DNA of 64,000 bases from Phycisphaeraceae bacterium (GTDB lineage Bacteria; Planctomycetota; Phycisphaerae; Phycisphaerales; UBA1924). Under the pieces are notes generated by a model. The model did not search any database, had not been told where the DNA came from, and worked only from the letters and a program-made list of their open reading frames with translations. Below, piece after piece: positions 44,584 through 53,700 of the stretch (positions within the stretch are counted from its first letter, which is position 1; every line of letters begins with the position of its first letter). Where the stretch lies: the NCBI GenBank assembly GCA_015200025.1, contig CP054186.1, forward strand, positions 3,088,643 through 3,152,642, written 5' to 3'. A program made the position numbers and the translations under genes.

Positions 44584-46275
44584 ATGCCCATGATCACCAC
44601 CGGCTCGCTCGCGAAGGTCGGCCGCAAGACCGCGGTCCTTCTTGCCTCGGGCGATTCCCGCCGGTCGGCGAACGTGACGTGCTGGCCGGCCCAGCGTGCC
44701 CTTGAAGAGGACCTGCGTGGCGCGTTCAAGTCCGCCGGGTGGTCGCTGCTCCGCGGGAGCCCCGAGGCCGCGAGCACGGACGAACCGCACGGGTTCATCT
44801 CGAGCCAGGCCATGGGGCGCGAGGTCTTCGCCCGCCTGGACCGCCGGGCGCCGCTGGTGATCGCGCTGGCGGCGTGGCAGTATTCGCACCACGTGCTGAT
44901 GGGGCTGGTGCGTCACAAGGGGCCGATCCTCCTCGCCGCCAACTGGTCGGGCCGGTGGCCCGGGCTCGTCGGGCTGCTCAACCTTCGCGCGAGCCTGACC
45001 AAGGCCGGGGTCGAGCACAGCGTGATCTGGTCGGAAGATTTCGCGGGCAAGCCCGGGCGGCGTCTCATCAAAGAGTGGTGCGCGACCGGCCGCGTCGAGC
45101 ACGACACCCCGCACGTCCACCGGATCGGCCCCGACGACCTGTCCAAGTCGGTCCGCAAGACCGGCGAGCGCCTGGCCGCCGAGCTGGCCGACCGCCCGGC
45201 CATCATGGGCGTCTTCGACGAGGGGTGCATGGGCATGTACAACGCCATCATCCCCGACGAACGGCTCCACCGGGTCGGGGTGTTCAAGGAACGGCTCAGC
45301 CAATCGGCGTTGTACGCGGCGATGCTCGCCGTCCCGGACAAGGAGGCCGACGCCGCCCGGGCCTGGCTCGAGCGCCGCGGGATGACGTTCGTCACGGGCC
45401 CGCGCGAGGCAACCGACCTGACCGACCGGCAGGTCCGCGAGCAACTGAAGATGTACATCGCCGCGGCGAGGCTCGCGGACGATTTCGGGTGCGACGCGAT
45501 CGGGATCCAGTACCAGCAGGGGCTCAAGGACCTCTGCGCCGCCAGCGACCTGGCCGAGGGCCTGCTCAACGCGTCGGACCGCCCCCCGATCACGCACCGC
45601 GGCCGCGTCGTGCGCAAGGGCAGGCCGATCCTGCACTTCAACGAGGTCGACGAGTGCGCCGGGCTCGACGCGATCCTGACCGAGAGGGCCTGGGGCGCCC
45701 TGAAGATCCCCTGCGACAACACCCTCCACGACCTGCGGTGGTCCGACCGCGACCGCTCGGGCACCGTCGACGGCGAGGTCTGGGTCTTCGAAATCTCGGG
45801 GGCCGCCCCCGCCACGCACTTCCAGGGCGGGTACGCCGGGGCCGTCTCCGAACGCCAGCCCCCGATGTATTTCCGCCTCGGCGGGGGGACCCTCAAGGGC
45901 GTCAGCAAGCCCGGCGAGGTGGTCTGGTCGCGCGTGTGGGTCGAGGGCGACGCGTCCGGCGGCGCCCGCCTCCACATGGACATCGGCCGATGCAAAGCCG
46001 TCGCCCTCCCGCCCGCGGAGACCGCCCGACGCTGGCGTGAGACGACGCCCCAGTGGCCCGTCATGCACGCGTCGCTCTACGGCATCACGCGAGACCAGAT
46101 GATGGCCCGCCACCAGAGCAACCACATCCAGGTCGCGTACGCCCCGACACCCCAGCTCGCCGACCGCGCCGCCGCGATCAAGGCCTCGATGGCGCTGGCC
46201 TTGGGCCTCCGCGTCCACGCGTGCGGCGAGAACGCGCAGGGCCGGTCGCTCCGCGGCGCGTTCGGGAAAGTTTGA
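44584..46275 (+). CDS. Fucose/arabinose isomerase-fold protein
   Basis: A 563-residue protein of the FucI/AraA superfamily, metal-dependent enzymes that interconvert aldoses and ketoses. Recognisable regions are GVFDEGCMGMYNA (acidic metal-site region), AIGIQYQQGLKDLC, HFNEVDECAGLDA and the C-terminal HASLYGI with a conserved His. The protein is divergent from classical L-fucose isomerase, so another sugar or a non-isomerase role is possible. ATG 44584 has GGGAGG six bases upstream. It is followed closely by a degenerate QueC-like gene and a ThuA-DUF1080 lipoprotein gene, a setting that suggests sugar metabolism for this gene. Confidence 0.85.
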   Translation: MPMITTGSLAKVGRKTAVLLASGDSRRSANVTCWPAQRALEEDLRGAFKSAGWSLLRGSPEAASTDEPHGFISSQAMGREVFARLDRRAPLVIALAAWQYSHHVLMGLVRHKGPILLAANWSGRWPGLVGLLNLRASLTKAGVEHSVIWSEDFAGKPGRRLIKEWCATGRVEHDTPHVHRIGPDDLSKSVRKTGERLAAELADRPAIMGVFDEGCMGMYNAIIPDERLHRVGVFKERLSQSALYAAMLAVPDKEADAARAWLERRGMTFVTGPREATDLTDRQVREQLKMYIAAARLADDFGCDAIGIQYQQGLKDLCAASDLAEGLLNASDRPPITHRGRVVRKGRPILHFNEVDECAGLDAILTERAWGALKIPCDNTLHDLRWSDRDRSGTVDGEVWVFEISGAAPATHFQGGYAGAVSERQPPMYFRLGGGTLKGVSKPGEVVWSRVWVEGDASGGARLHMDIGRCKAVALPPAETARRWRETTPQWPVMHASLYGITRDQMMARHQSNHIQVAYAPTPQLADRAAAIKASMALALGLRVHACGENAQGRSLRGAFGKV

Positions 46276-46300
46276 ACGTCGCGGACCACCCGCGGCGGGA

Positions 46301-46306
46301 TATGCT
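46301..46306 (+). promoter_or_regulatory. Minus-10 box placing the QueC-like gene transcript at its start codon
   Basis: TATGCT ends six bases before GTG 46313. No Shine-Dalgarno sequence precedes this codon. The box decides between GTG 46307, GTG 46313 and ATG 46334 in favour of the middle one, although that choice is inference. Confidence 0.55.
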
Positions 46307-46312
46307 GTGGGC

Positions 46313-47065
46313 GTGCTGGAGAGACCCGATCTGATGTTAGTGATCTGCGACGGCGACCTCCCGGGGCTGGTCGCCGCCTTCTCGGCCCGCGAGGCGTACG
46401 TCGCGTGGGTCCACGCCGACCGCGCCCGCGAGCAGAACCGACCCCCCGGCCCCATCATCTGGCACCCCACCCCGCCCGGCCACACCGAAGGATTCTCGCC
46501 GCGGACCGAACACGCCCGTCGCGCAACCTCGTCCGCCGCGATGGCCCGGGCCGCCTCGCTCCGCTTCGAATGCCCCGGCCCGGGCTCGCCGGTGTGCCCC
46601 GAGGTCGCCCACGGGTCGGTCTCGACACACGACGATCCCGCCGGCCTCGCCTGGCCCCACGACGGACCCGCCGCCACCTGCCTGCTCGCCTCCGCGTGCT
46701 CCGCCGCGGTCTCGATGGGCCGCGACGGGATCGTCTGGCCGGTCCAGTTCGAGTCCAACGGGACCCCCGACATCGCCCCGGTCTCCCGCGCCATCGACCG
46801 CGCCCTGCTGGTCACCCGGCTGTGGGCCCTCGACGCGTGGACGCACGGACGCCCCGGCGTCCATATCGAGACCCCCTACGCCGACCTCCGCGACGCCCAA
46901 CTCGCCGAACTCGCCCTCGACCTGGGCGTCCCCGTCGAGCTCTGCTGGTGGGCCGACGCCCACGAGGGCGGCGTGGGCTGGGCCCAACGCGAGCGATGGA
47001 CCCGCGTCCTCGAACGCGCCGGGTGGCGACCCGGCACCACCGCCGACGGCGTCGGGTCCGCCTAG
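46313..47065 (+). CDS. Degenerate QueC-like (PP-loop fold) protein of unknown function
   Basis: A 250-residue protein that I could not assign firmly. The C-terminal part GVHIETPYADLRDAQLAELALDLGVPVELCWW (quoted in parts: HIETPYADLRDAQ, LALDLGVPVEL) closely follows the end of QueC-type 7-cyano-7-deazaguanine synthases, and the middle segment AVSMGRDGIVWPVQF matches their third strand. The N-terminal strand MLVICDGDLPGLVAAF sits where QueC has the ATP-binding SGGxDS loop, but the serines and double glycine are missing. The zinc Cys cluster of QueC is also absent. I therefore infer a relative that lost ATP-dependent chemistry. ThuA-DUF1080 follows 37 bases downstream with its own promoter box. 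Confidence 0.65.
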   Translation: MLERPDLMLVICDGDLPGLVAAFSAREAYVAWVHADRAREQNRPPGPIIWHPTPPGHTEGFSPRTEHARRATSSAAMARAASLRFECPGPGSPVCPEVAHGSVSTHDDPAGLAWPHDGPAATCLLASACSAAVSMGRDGIVWPVQFESNGTPDIAPVSRAIDRALLVTRLWALDAWTHGRPGVHIETPYADLRDAQLAELALDLGVPVELCWWADAHEGGVGWAQRERWTRVLERAGWRPGTTADGVGSA

Positions 47066-47102
47066 GTATTCTCTGGACCGTGGTGGGGCGGAGGTTTCCA
47101 CG

Positions 47103-48557
47103 ATGAAGCGTGCGATGCTCGGCGTCTCGGCGGTCTGGTCGGCCTGCGTGGTCCTCTCCGCGTCCACCGCGGGCGGGTGCAAGGCCGACGACCGCATCCC
47201 CGTCCTCCTCGTCACGGGGCACAACAACCACAACTGGAAGTACACGAGCCGCTACCACAAAGAGACCCTCGAATCGACGGGCCGGTTCCGCGTCGACATC
47301 GCCGATCACCCCGCCAGCGTGCTCCGCGACCCCGTCGTGATCGCCAACTACAAGGTCTTTGTCCTCGACTACAACGACTCGCACGAGCCCAAGCGGTGGG
47401 GCAGGGAGGCCGAGGAGAACTTCGAGAAGGCCGTCCGCGAGGGCGCGGGCGTGGTCTCGGTCCACGCCGCCAACAACGCCTTCCACGGGTGGGAGGGGTA
47501 CGAGCGGATGATCGGGCTGATGTGGCGCGAGGGGACCGGGCACGGGCGGTTCCACGATTTCAGCGTCGAGGTCACCGACGCCGAGCATCCCATCACCAAG
47601 GGCCTCCCCGAGGCCTCGCCCACCACCGACGAGCTCTACCACCGCCTCGTCAACTCCCGCAACGTGCCCTACCGCCTCCTCGCCCGCGCCATGAGCACCA
47701 CCGAGTCCGGCGGGACCGGCGCGCACGAGCCCATGGCCTTCACCCTCGAGTACGGCAAGGGCCGCGTCTTCCACACCCCCCTCGGGCACGTCTGGTGGAA
47801 CCGCGACTCCGACAAGGTCTCCGTTTCGACCCCGGTCTTCAAGGCGCTCCTGGCCCGCGGGACGGAATGGGCCGCCACCGGCAACGTCACGATCCCCGCG
47901 ACGTGGACCGACGCCGTTGATCACAACGCCCTCACCGACGAGGAACGCGACGCGGGGTGGCAATCGCTCTTCGACGGGAAGGCCGCGCCCAAGTTCAAAG
48001 GGTTCCGCCAGAACGGCTGGCCCCAGAAGGGCTGGACCTTCGGGGGCGGGGTGATCCGCCACGAGGCCGGCGGCGGCGGGGGCGACATCGTCACCGTCGA
48101 CGAGTTCGGCGACTTCGAGTTCAAGTGCCAGTGGCGCGTCGCGCCCGGGGGCAACTCGGGCATCTTCCTCCGCGTCTCCGAGGACCTCGACTGGACCTTC
48201 ATGAGCGGGCCCGAGATGCAGGTGCTCGACAACGCCGGGCACAACGACGGCAAGGTCAAGGAAACCTCCGCCGGGGCCCTCTACGGGCTCTACCCCGCCC
48301 GGGAGGACACCTGGCGACCCGCCGGCGAATGGAACCACGTCCTCGTCCGAGCCAAAGGGCCCAAACTCGAGTTCCACCTCAACGGGTTCCTCGTCGTCGA
48401 GGCCGACACGTCGTCCGACGATTGGAAGCAACGCATCGCCGCCAGCAAGTTCAAGGATTGGCCGCTCTACGGCAAGAACGCCAAGGGGCGCATCGGGCTC
48501 CAGGACCACGGCGACCTCGTCGAGTACCGCGGGCTCAAGGTCCGCTCGCTCAAGTAA
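47103..48557 (+). CDS. Lipoprotein fusing a ThuA-like domain and a DUF1080 (3-keto-glycoside hydrolase) domain
   Basis: A 484-residue exported protein. The N terminus ends in a lipobox AGGC (about residue 26), so it is probably anchored to a membrane. Residues about 33-265 are ThuA-like, a GATase-related fold: VLLVTGHNNHNWKYT, VVSVHAANNAFHGWEGYE and HPITKGLP. Residues about 285-480 are DUF1080: GWQSLFDGK, the GNSGIFLRV block, MQVLDNAGH and the closing IGLQDHGDLVEYR. DUF1080 members hydrolyse 3-keto disaccharides, a reaction step following Gfo/Idh oxidation of sugars. GGAGG precedes ATG 47103, and TATTCT at 47067-47072 is a likely minus-10 box. The domain pair is common in planctomycetes. It acts in the periplasm or at the surface. 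Confidence 0.93.
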   Translation: MKRAMLGVSAVWSACVVLSASTAGGCKADDRIPVLLVTGHNNHNWKYTSRYHKETLESTGRFRVDIADHPASVLRDPVVIANYKVFVLDYNDSHEPKRWGREAEENFEKAVREGAGVVSVHAANNAFHGWEGYERMIGLMWREGTGHGRFHDFSVEVTDAEHPITKGLPEASPTTDELYHRLVNSRNVPYRLLARAMSTTESGGTGAHEPMAFTLEYGKGRVFHTPLGHVWWNRDSDKVSVSTPVFKALLARGTEWAATGNVTIPATWTDAVDHNALTDEERDAGWQSLFDGKAAPKFKGFRQNGWPQKGWTFGGGVIRHEAGGGGGDIVTVDEFGDFEFKCQWRVAPGGNSGIFLRVSEDLDWTFMSGPEMQVLDNAGHNDGKVKETSAGALYGLYPAREDTWRPAGEWNHVLVRAKGPKLEFHLNGFLVVEADTSSDDWKQRIAASKFKDWPLYGKNAKGRIGLQDHGDLVEYRGLKVRSLK

Positions 48558-48597
48558 CCCGCGGCACCGATCGACGCGCGGCGATGAACTCGGGGGG

Positions 48598-48603
48598 TAC
48601 ACT
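48598..48603 (+). promoter_or_regulatory. Minus-10 box placing tgt transcription at its start codon
   Basis: TACACT ends seven bases before ATG 48611. The G-run just upstream of the box is too far from 48611 to act as a Shine-Dalgarno sequence. The box supports 48611 over the ATG at 48584, which lies upstream of it. Confidence 0.65.
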
Positions 48604-48610
48604 CGCCCCG

Positions 48611-49900
48611 ATGCCGGCCCTGTCGTTCACCATCGAGGCCACGTCGCCCGCCTGCCGGGCGAGGGTCGGGCGCGTCCACACCCTCCACGGCTCCTTCGAG
48701 ACCCCCGCGTTCATGCCCGTGGGCACCCGCGGCACCGTCAAGGGCGTCCTCCCCAACCTCGTCGCGCAGACCGGCGCCCAGATCCTCCTCAACAACACCT
48801 ACCACCTCATGCTGCGCCCCGGGGCCGAGGTGGTCTCACGCATGGGCGGCGTCCACCGATTCATGTCCTGGAGCGGGCCCATCCTCACCGACTCGGGCGG
48901 GTATCAGGCCTACTCCATGGCCGACACCAACGCCGTCGACGAGGACGGCGTGACCTTCCGTTCCGTGGTCGACGGCTCGACCGTGCGCCTCACGCCCGAA
49001 GAGGCCACCCGTGTGCAGAACCTGCTGGGGGCGGACATCATGATGGCGTTCGACGATTGCCCGCCCTCGCAGGCCGGCGGGGGCGACGACCCGAGGCTGG
49101 CGCGGGCCCTGGCCCGCGACGCCGGTCGGCGGGGCATGGACCACGCGTCGCGCGTGCGTGTCGCCAACGAGCGCACGATCCGGTGGCTCGAGCGCTGCGT
49201 CCGCGCGCACGCGAGGCCGGGCGAACAGTCGCTCTTCGGGATCGTCCAGGGCGGGACCGACCTCGACGCGAGATCGTGGTCGGCCGAGCGGGTGACCAAC
49301 GTCGAACTCCCCGGGTACGCGATCGGTGGCGTGGCGGTCGGGGAATCCGCCGAGGGCATCGCCTCGGTCGTGCGCCACACCGCGCCCCTGCTCCCCGAGG
49401 ACAAGCCCCGGTACCTGATGGGCGTGGGGTACGAGCGGGACCTGCTCGCCGCGGTCCGGGCGGGGGTGGACATGTTCGATTGCGTCCTCCCGACGCGCAA
49501 CGGACGCAACGCCAACGCGTTCACGGCCGCCGGCCAGATCCGCCTGCGCAACGCCAAGTACGCGGAGGACCACGGCCCGATCGAGGTGGGCTGCGATTGC
49601 CACGCGTGCCGCCCGGGGGCGCACGCGATGCGCGGGCCCGGGGGCGACGACGTGCCGCACTTCTCGCGGGGGTATCTGCGTCACTTGTTTATGGCCGGGG
49701 AGATGCTCGGGCCGGTCCTGGTGAGCCTGCACAACCTGCGCTATTTCCAGCGGTTCATGGCCGACCTGCGTTCGACGATCCGGGCTGAGGCCCGAGGGGA
49801 TGTGGGTGGTGTGGGTGGTGGGGGTGGTGGGGGATGGGATGCCTTCGCGGCTCGTTGGCCGGTCTTGGGCCGTCGCGGGGGCGGCCCGGGCGTTGGGTGA
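48611..49900 (+). CDS. tgt: Queuine/preQ1 tRNA-guanine transglycosylase
   Basis: Exchanges the wobble guanine of certain tRNAs for the queuosine precursor. Catalytic and binding blocks are visible: FETPAFMPVGTRGTVKG, LTDSGGYQAYSM (active-site Asp), FDDCPP, FGIVQGG, PRYLMGVG and DMFDCVLPTRNGRNA with the nucleophilic Asp. The zinc site is CDCHAC and a later His in SLHNLRYF. The 429 residues exceed the usual 375 because of a Gly-rich tail (about 395-429) encoded by a G-rich tract. The family start and the TACACT box agree on ATG 48611. yajC and secDF follow in the same order as in the enterobacterial queA-tgt-yajC-secD-secF operon; queG is encoded at 39356. Confidence 0.96.
   Translation: MPALSFTIEATSPACRARVGRVHTLHGSFETPAFMPVGTRGTVKGVLPNLVAQTGAQILLNNTYHLMLRPGAEVVSRMGGVHRFMSWSGPILTDSGGYQAYSMADTNAVDEDGVTFRSVVDGSTVRLTPEEATRVQNLLGADIMMAFDDCPPSQAGGGDDPRLARALARDAGRRGMDHASRVRVANERTIRWLERCVRAHARPGEQSLFGIVQGGTDLDARSWSAERVTNVELPGYAIGGVAVGESAEGIASVVRHTAPLLPEDKPRYLMGVGYERDLLAAVRAGVDMFDCVLPTRNGRNANAFTAAGQIRLRNAKYAEDHGPIEVGCDCHACRPGAHAMRGPGGDDVPHFSRGYLRHLFMAGEMLGPVLVSLHNLRYFQRFMADLRSTIRAEARGDVGGVGGGGGGGWDAFAARWPVLGRRGGGPGVG
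49801..49839. repeat. GGTGG-type tract within the 3' end of tgt
   Basis: Repeated TGGGTGG/GGGGTGG units encode the Gly-rich tail of Tgt (VGGVGGGGGGG). Four or more runs of three or more G on one strand make a G-quadruplex possible. The tract continues more loosely into the intergenic region, where the G-rich 49901-49990 stretch holds no gene. Confidence 0.55.
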
Positions 49901-50008
49901 AGGTGAGGGGGGTGGGGGGAGGTGGTCGGGCGGTCCGTGATCGGGTCGGGTCGGCGCGGTGTTTGGTGGGGGTGAAGGGGGGACGTTCCCGAGGGTGGGT
50001 CAGGGCGC

Positions 50009-50041
50009 TAAAGTGGTGGTTCCCCGCCGATGCCCGGCGGG
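50009..50041 (+). promoter_or_regulatory. Candidate promoter and leader hairpin of yajC
   Basis: TAAAGT (50009-50014) is a possible minus-10 box. The leader that follows holds a perfect 7-bp stem, CCCGCCG (50023-50029) with CGGCGGG (50035-50041), and a five-base loop ATGCC. The Shine-Dalgarno AAAGGTGA lies immediately after it. The hairpin is placed where it could modulate ribosome access; no SecM-type leader peptide is apparent. Confidence 0.45.
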
Positions 50042-50058
50042 TACAAAGGTGATGACGC

Positions 50059-50574
50059 ATGTCGAGCGCGAATCTGGCGTGGGCTTCGGAAGCCGGTTGG
50101 GTCGGCGTGGTGGGTTCGGCGGGCCCCAACGGCCCCGCGGCGGGCGGCGGGAACCCCAGCAGCCGATCGCTCGGGGGCGTGGCGACCGAGGGCGGGGGCG
50201 CGGCGGGCGGTGAATCCTCGGGGCTGGGCACCCCGGGCGGGGCTCCGGCGGTCCGCCCCGGCGGGTTCGATCCGATGATGTTCCTCCTCCCGCTCCTGCT
50301 CTTCATGATCGTCATGATGTTCATGAGCGGGCGGCGCGAGAAGAAGAAGCGCCAAGAACTCCTCGCGGCCATCAAGCGGGGCGACGTGGTCCAGACCATC
50401 GGCGGGGCCATCGGCACCATCGTCGATATCCGCGACAACGAGGTCGTCCTCAAGTTCGAGGAGGGCCGCGTCCGCTTCAACAAGACCGCCATCCAGGGGG
50501 TCGTCGGCGGGCATAAGGCCAACGGGCATCTCGAGGCCAAGCCCGACGTCCGCTCGGGCGTGGGCGTGGGCTGA
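50059..50574 (+). CDS. yajC: Sec translocon accessory protein YajC
   Basis: Small subunit that joins SecD and SecF at the SecYEG channel. The single membrane helix reads MMFLLPLLLFMIVMMFM (about residues 73-89), followed by the basic RREKKKRQE and the beta domain GDVVQTIGGAIGTIVDIRD, all hallmarks of YajC. The protein is 171 residues, longer than the usual 90-110, because of a Gly/Ala/Ser-rich N-terminal stretch of about 70 residues before the helix. AAAGGTGA precedes ATG 50059. It lies between tgt and secDF. A 170-base gap without a gene follows before secDF; it contains GC-rich DNA with no feature I can support. Confidence 0.94.
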   Translation: MSSANLAWASEAGWVGVVGSAGPNGPAAGGGNPSSRSLGGVATEGGGAAGGESSGLGTPGGAPAVRPGGFDPMMFLLPLLLFMIVMMFMSGRREKKKRQELLAAIKRGDVVQTIGGAIGTIVDIRDNEVVLKFEEGRVRFNKTAIQGVVGGHKANGHLEAKPDVRSGVGVG

Positions 50575-50744
50575 CCGCGCGGCGTCGTGACCCCGGCGTG
50601 GGCCGGGCTCGGGCCGTACGGCGCGGGGGTCACCGGCGGGGGCCGGGCGGCGGGTCGTGAGGGTGTGGTTGGTTCTTCGATCGACGTGGAGGGTGGGGTC
50701 GTCCGCGGGCGCATCGCCGCGGGCGCTGAGAATCGGCGGGATCC

Positions 50745-53700
50745 ATGCAGCGAATCATCCGGAACTTGATCGTCCTCCTCGTGGTGTTCGGGCTCGGGGC
50801 GTACTTCATCTACCCCCCGGAAGAGAAGCTCCGTCAGGGCAAGGACCTGGCGGGCGGGGCGAGCCTGGTCTACACGGTCGACGTGGGTGACGACGAGGAC
50901 GCCGACGTGGTCGTGGGGAAGGTGATCGAGGCGATCAAGGACCGCGTGGACCCTCAGGGGGTGCTGGAGATCGCGATCACGGCGGTGGGCCGGGACCGGA
51001 TCGAGATCACGATGCCCCTCCCCCGCGAGGAGGTCAAGGAACTGCGGCGGTCGCTCGAGGCGGCCATCTCGGAGATGGGCAAGTTCCGGGTCAACCGGGC
51101 GAGGCTCGACCTGGTCTTTGCGCGATCGGGGCCCGAGCGAGAGGCCGAGCTGGTGTCGTTGTCGGCGGGCAACGCCGTGCTGCTGCAGAAGCTCCGCGAG
51201 GCGGCGGGGTTCCACGACGAGGCGGCGCGGGTGCGGGGGCTGCTGGCGGGCGTGGGCGAGGACGCGGCGCGGCGTCGGGAGCTGATCGACGAGGAGCGGG
51301 CCGCCTCGGCCCGGTACGGGGCCGCGGTCGAGGAGTTGATCGAGAACGTCGTCTCGCCGGACACGGTCCGGCGGGTGCTCGCGCTCTCCTCGGCGGTCCG
51401 CCGGGTGCGCAACGACACGACCGGGCAGTTCGAGGACGACATCAGCCAGCAGGCGCTGGGCATCGAGCGGCTCAAAGGCCGGTACACGCTGAGGGTGTCG
51501 GAGATCGACGAGGTCGTCGGGGCGTACCGGGCGTACGCGGCCAAGCGGCGGACGCTGGACGACCCGCAGGACCTGATCCGGCTGTTGCGCGGGTCGGGCG
51601 TGCTGAGTTTCCGGATCGCGGTCAGCCCGGGGGAATACCCCGAGGAGGAGACGCTCCGGCGCGAGCTGGCCGAGCGTGGCCCCGGGCAGGCCAACCGCCC
51701 CGACGCGCGGTGGCTCAAGGTCAACCAGATCTCGAACTGGTACAACAACGTCTCGGAGCGCAACGTGGTCCTGGGCGACCCGTCCAAGCCCGAGCCTCAC
51801 GACCCGGTGGCGAGGGCCGTGTGGCGTGCGGAGCGAGAGGCGGCGGTGGCGCGGTTCTTCGGCGGTCGCGGGCTGGTCGGGGCGCAGTATCTCGACGGGT
51901 TCTACGTGCTGATGTGGAACACGCCCGACGCGAAGCTGACGCAGGAAAGCGCGGTGCGGTGGGGCGTGGCGCTGGCGGCGCCCGACCGAGACGAGATCGG
52001 GCTGCCGTGCATCCGCTTCGAGATGGACACGGCCGGCGCGAGGCTCCTGGCGGACCTGACGGGTCGGAGCGTCGGGAAGCAGATGGCCGTCATCCTCGAC
52101 GACGAGGTCTACACCGCGCCGACGCTGCAGAGCGAGATCAGCAAGAGCGGGCGGATCACCGGGCGGTTCTCCGACGAGGAGATCCGGTACGTGGTCAAGG
52201 TCCTCTCGGCCGGCGCGCTGGCGGCGAAGATCAGCACGGAGCCGATCTCGACGAGCGTCCTGGCGCCCCAGCTGGGGCGTGACAACCTGCTCAAGGGCGT
52301 GACCAGCGGGTACATCGCCTTCGGCGTCTGCGCCGGGTTCCTCACCATCTACTACTTCGCCTGCGGGCTCGTCGCGACGACGGCCCTGGTCGCCAACACG
52401 TTCCTGCTCCTGGCCCTGATGGCCTTCAACCGGGCGGCGTTCACGCTCCCCGGGATCGCGGGCGTCATCCTGACCTTCGCGATGGCCGTCGACGCCAACG
52501 TCCTGATCTTCGAGCGCATGCGCGAGGAGCTTCTCCGCGGCGCGACGCTCAAGGAAGCGGTCCGCCTGGGGTACTCGCGGGCGATGTCGGCCATCGTCGA
52601 CGGGAACCTGACGAACCTGATCGTGTGCCTCGTGCTGGGCGTGTTCGGGACGCCCGAGATCCGCGGGTTCGCGATCACCATGAGCATCGGCGTCGTGACG
52701 ACGCTGTTCGCTCAGCTCTTCCTGACGCGGTGGATCTTCGACGTGGCGCTGACGCTGGGGTGGAAGAAGACCACGATGCTGCCCCTGGCCGTCCCCGCCG
52801 TGCAGCGGGCTTTCATGCTCGGGATCGACTGGGTCTCCAAGCGGGCGGTGTTCTACGCGTTCTTCGCCGTCCTGCTCGCCGGCGCGGCGGTCCTCTGCGC
52901 CATCCGCGGGAAAGAGATGTTCGACACCGAGTTCCGCGGCGGGACGTCGGTGACGGTCCAGCTGCGCAACCCCGAGTCGGGCGAGCGGCTCAAGATGACG
53001 CGGGCGGAGGTCGAGAAAAGGATCGAGGCCGTCGCGGGCGAGCCCGGGCGCGACGCGGACCTGCGCACGTCCACGATCCTGGTCGTCAACCCCGACGCCG
53101 ACGGGATCACCAGCGACACGTTCACGCTCAAGACCCTCGTGACGGACCAGGCCGAGGTCGCCGAGGTGGTGGTCAAGGCGCTGGGCGAGGTGATCCAGCG
53201 TGAGAAGCCGCTGGCGTTCGCCGGGTCGGAGCAGACCGACCCCGCGCGGGCGCCGGTGTTCCCCATCACGAAGAACCGCCTGGGGGACAACATCGGGAAG
53301 CCCGAGATCGCCGGGACGGTGACCGAGTACCGCGGCGGGGTGGCGGTGCTGCTCGAGAACCTCGAGCCGCGGCCCTCGCTCCCGGACCTGATGGAGCGGA
53401 TCGGGCGGGCGAGGAACCGCCCGGACATGCGCGGGGCGATGCGGGCGACGTGGGACGTGCTGGTCATCGACGGGAGCGAGGCGGAGGTCCGCTCGGCGGT
53501 CGTCGTCGGTCTCGACCTGGACCACCCCGCGCCCGACAGCGCCGCGACGGCCGGCGCGGACGACGCCCCCGACGACGCCCTCGTCGCCTGGCGCTTGTTC
53601 GTCCGGGACACGGAATGGTCGTTGATCCGCTCGGCGCTGACGGAATCGTCGGACGTGATGAGCGTCCAGAACTTCAGCCCGGCCATCGCCCGGACCTTCG

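Noticed and set aside
49755..53525. 1256-residue open frame opposite secDF
   Set aside because: No recognisable motif and a shadow-type composition; secDF on the plus strand is certain.
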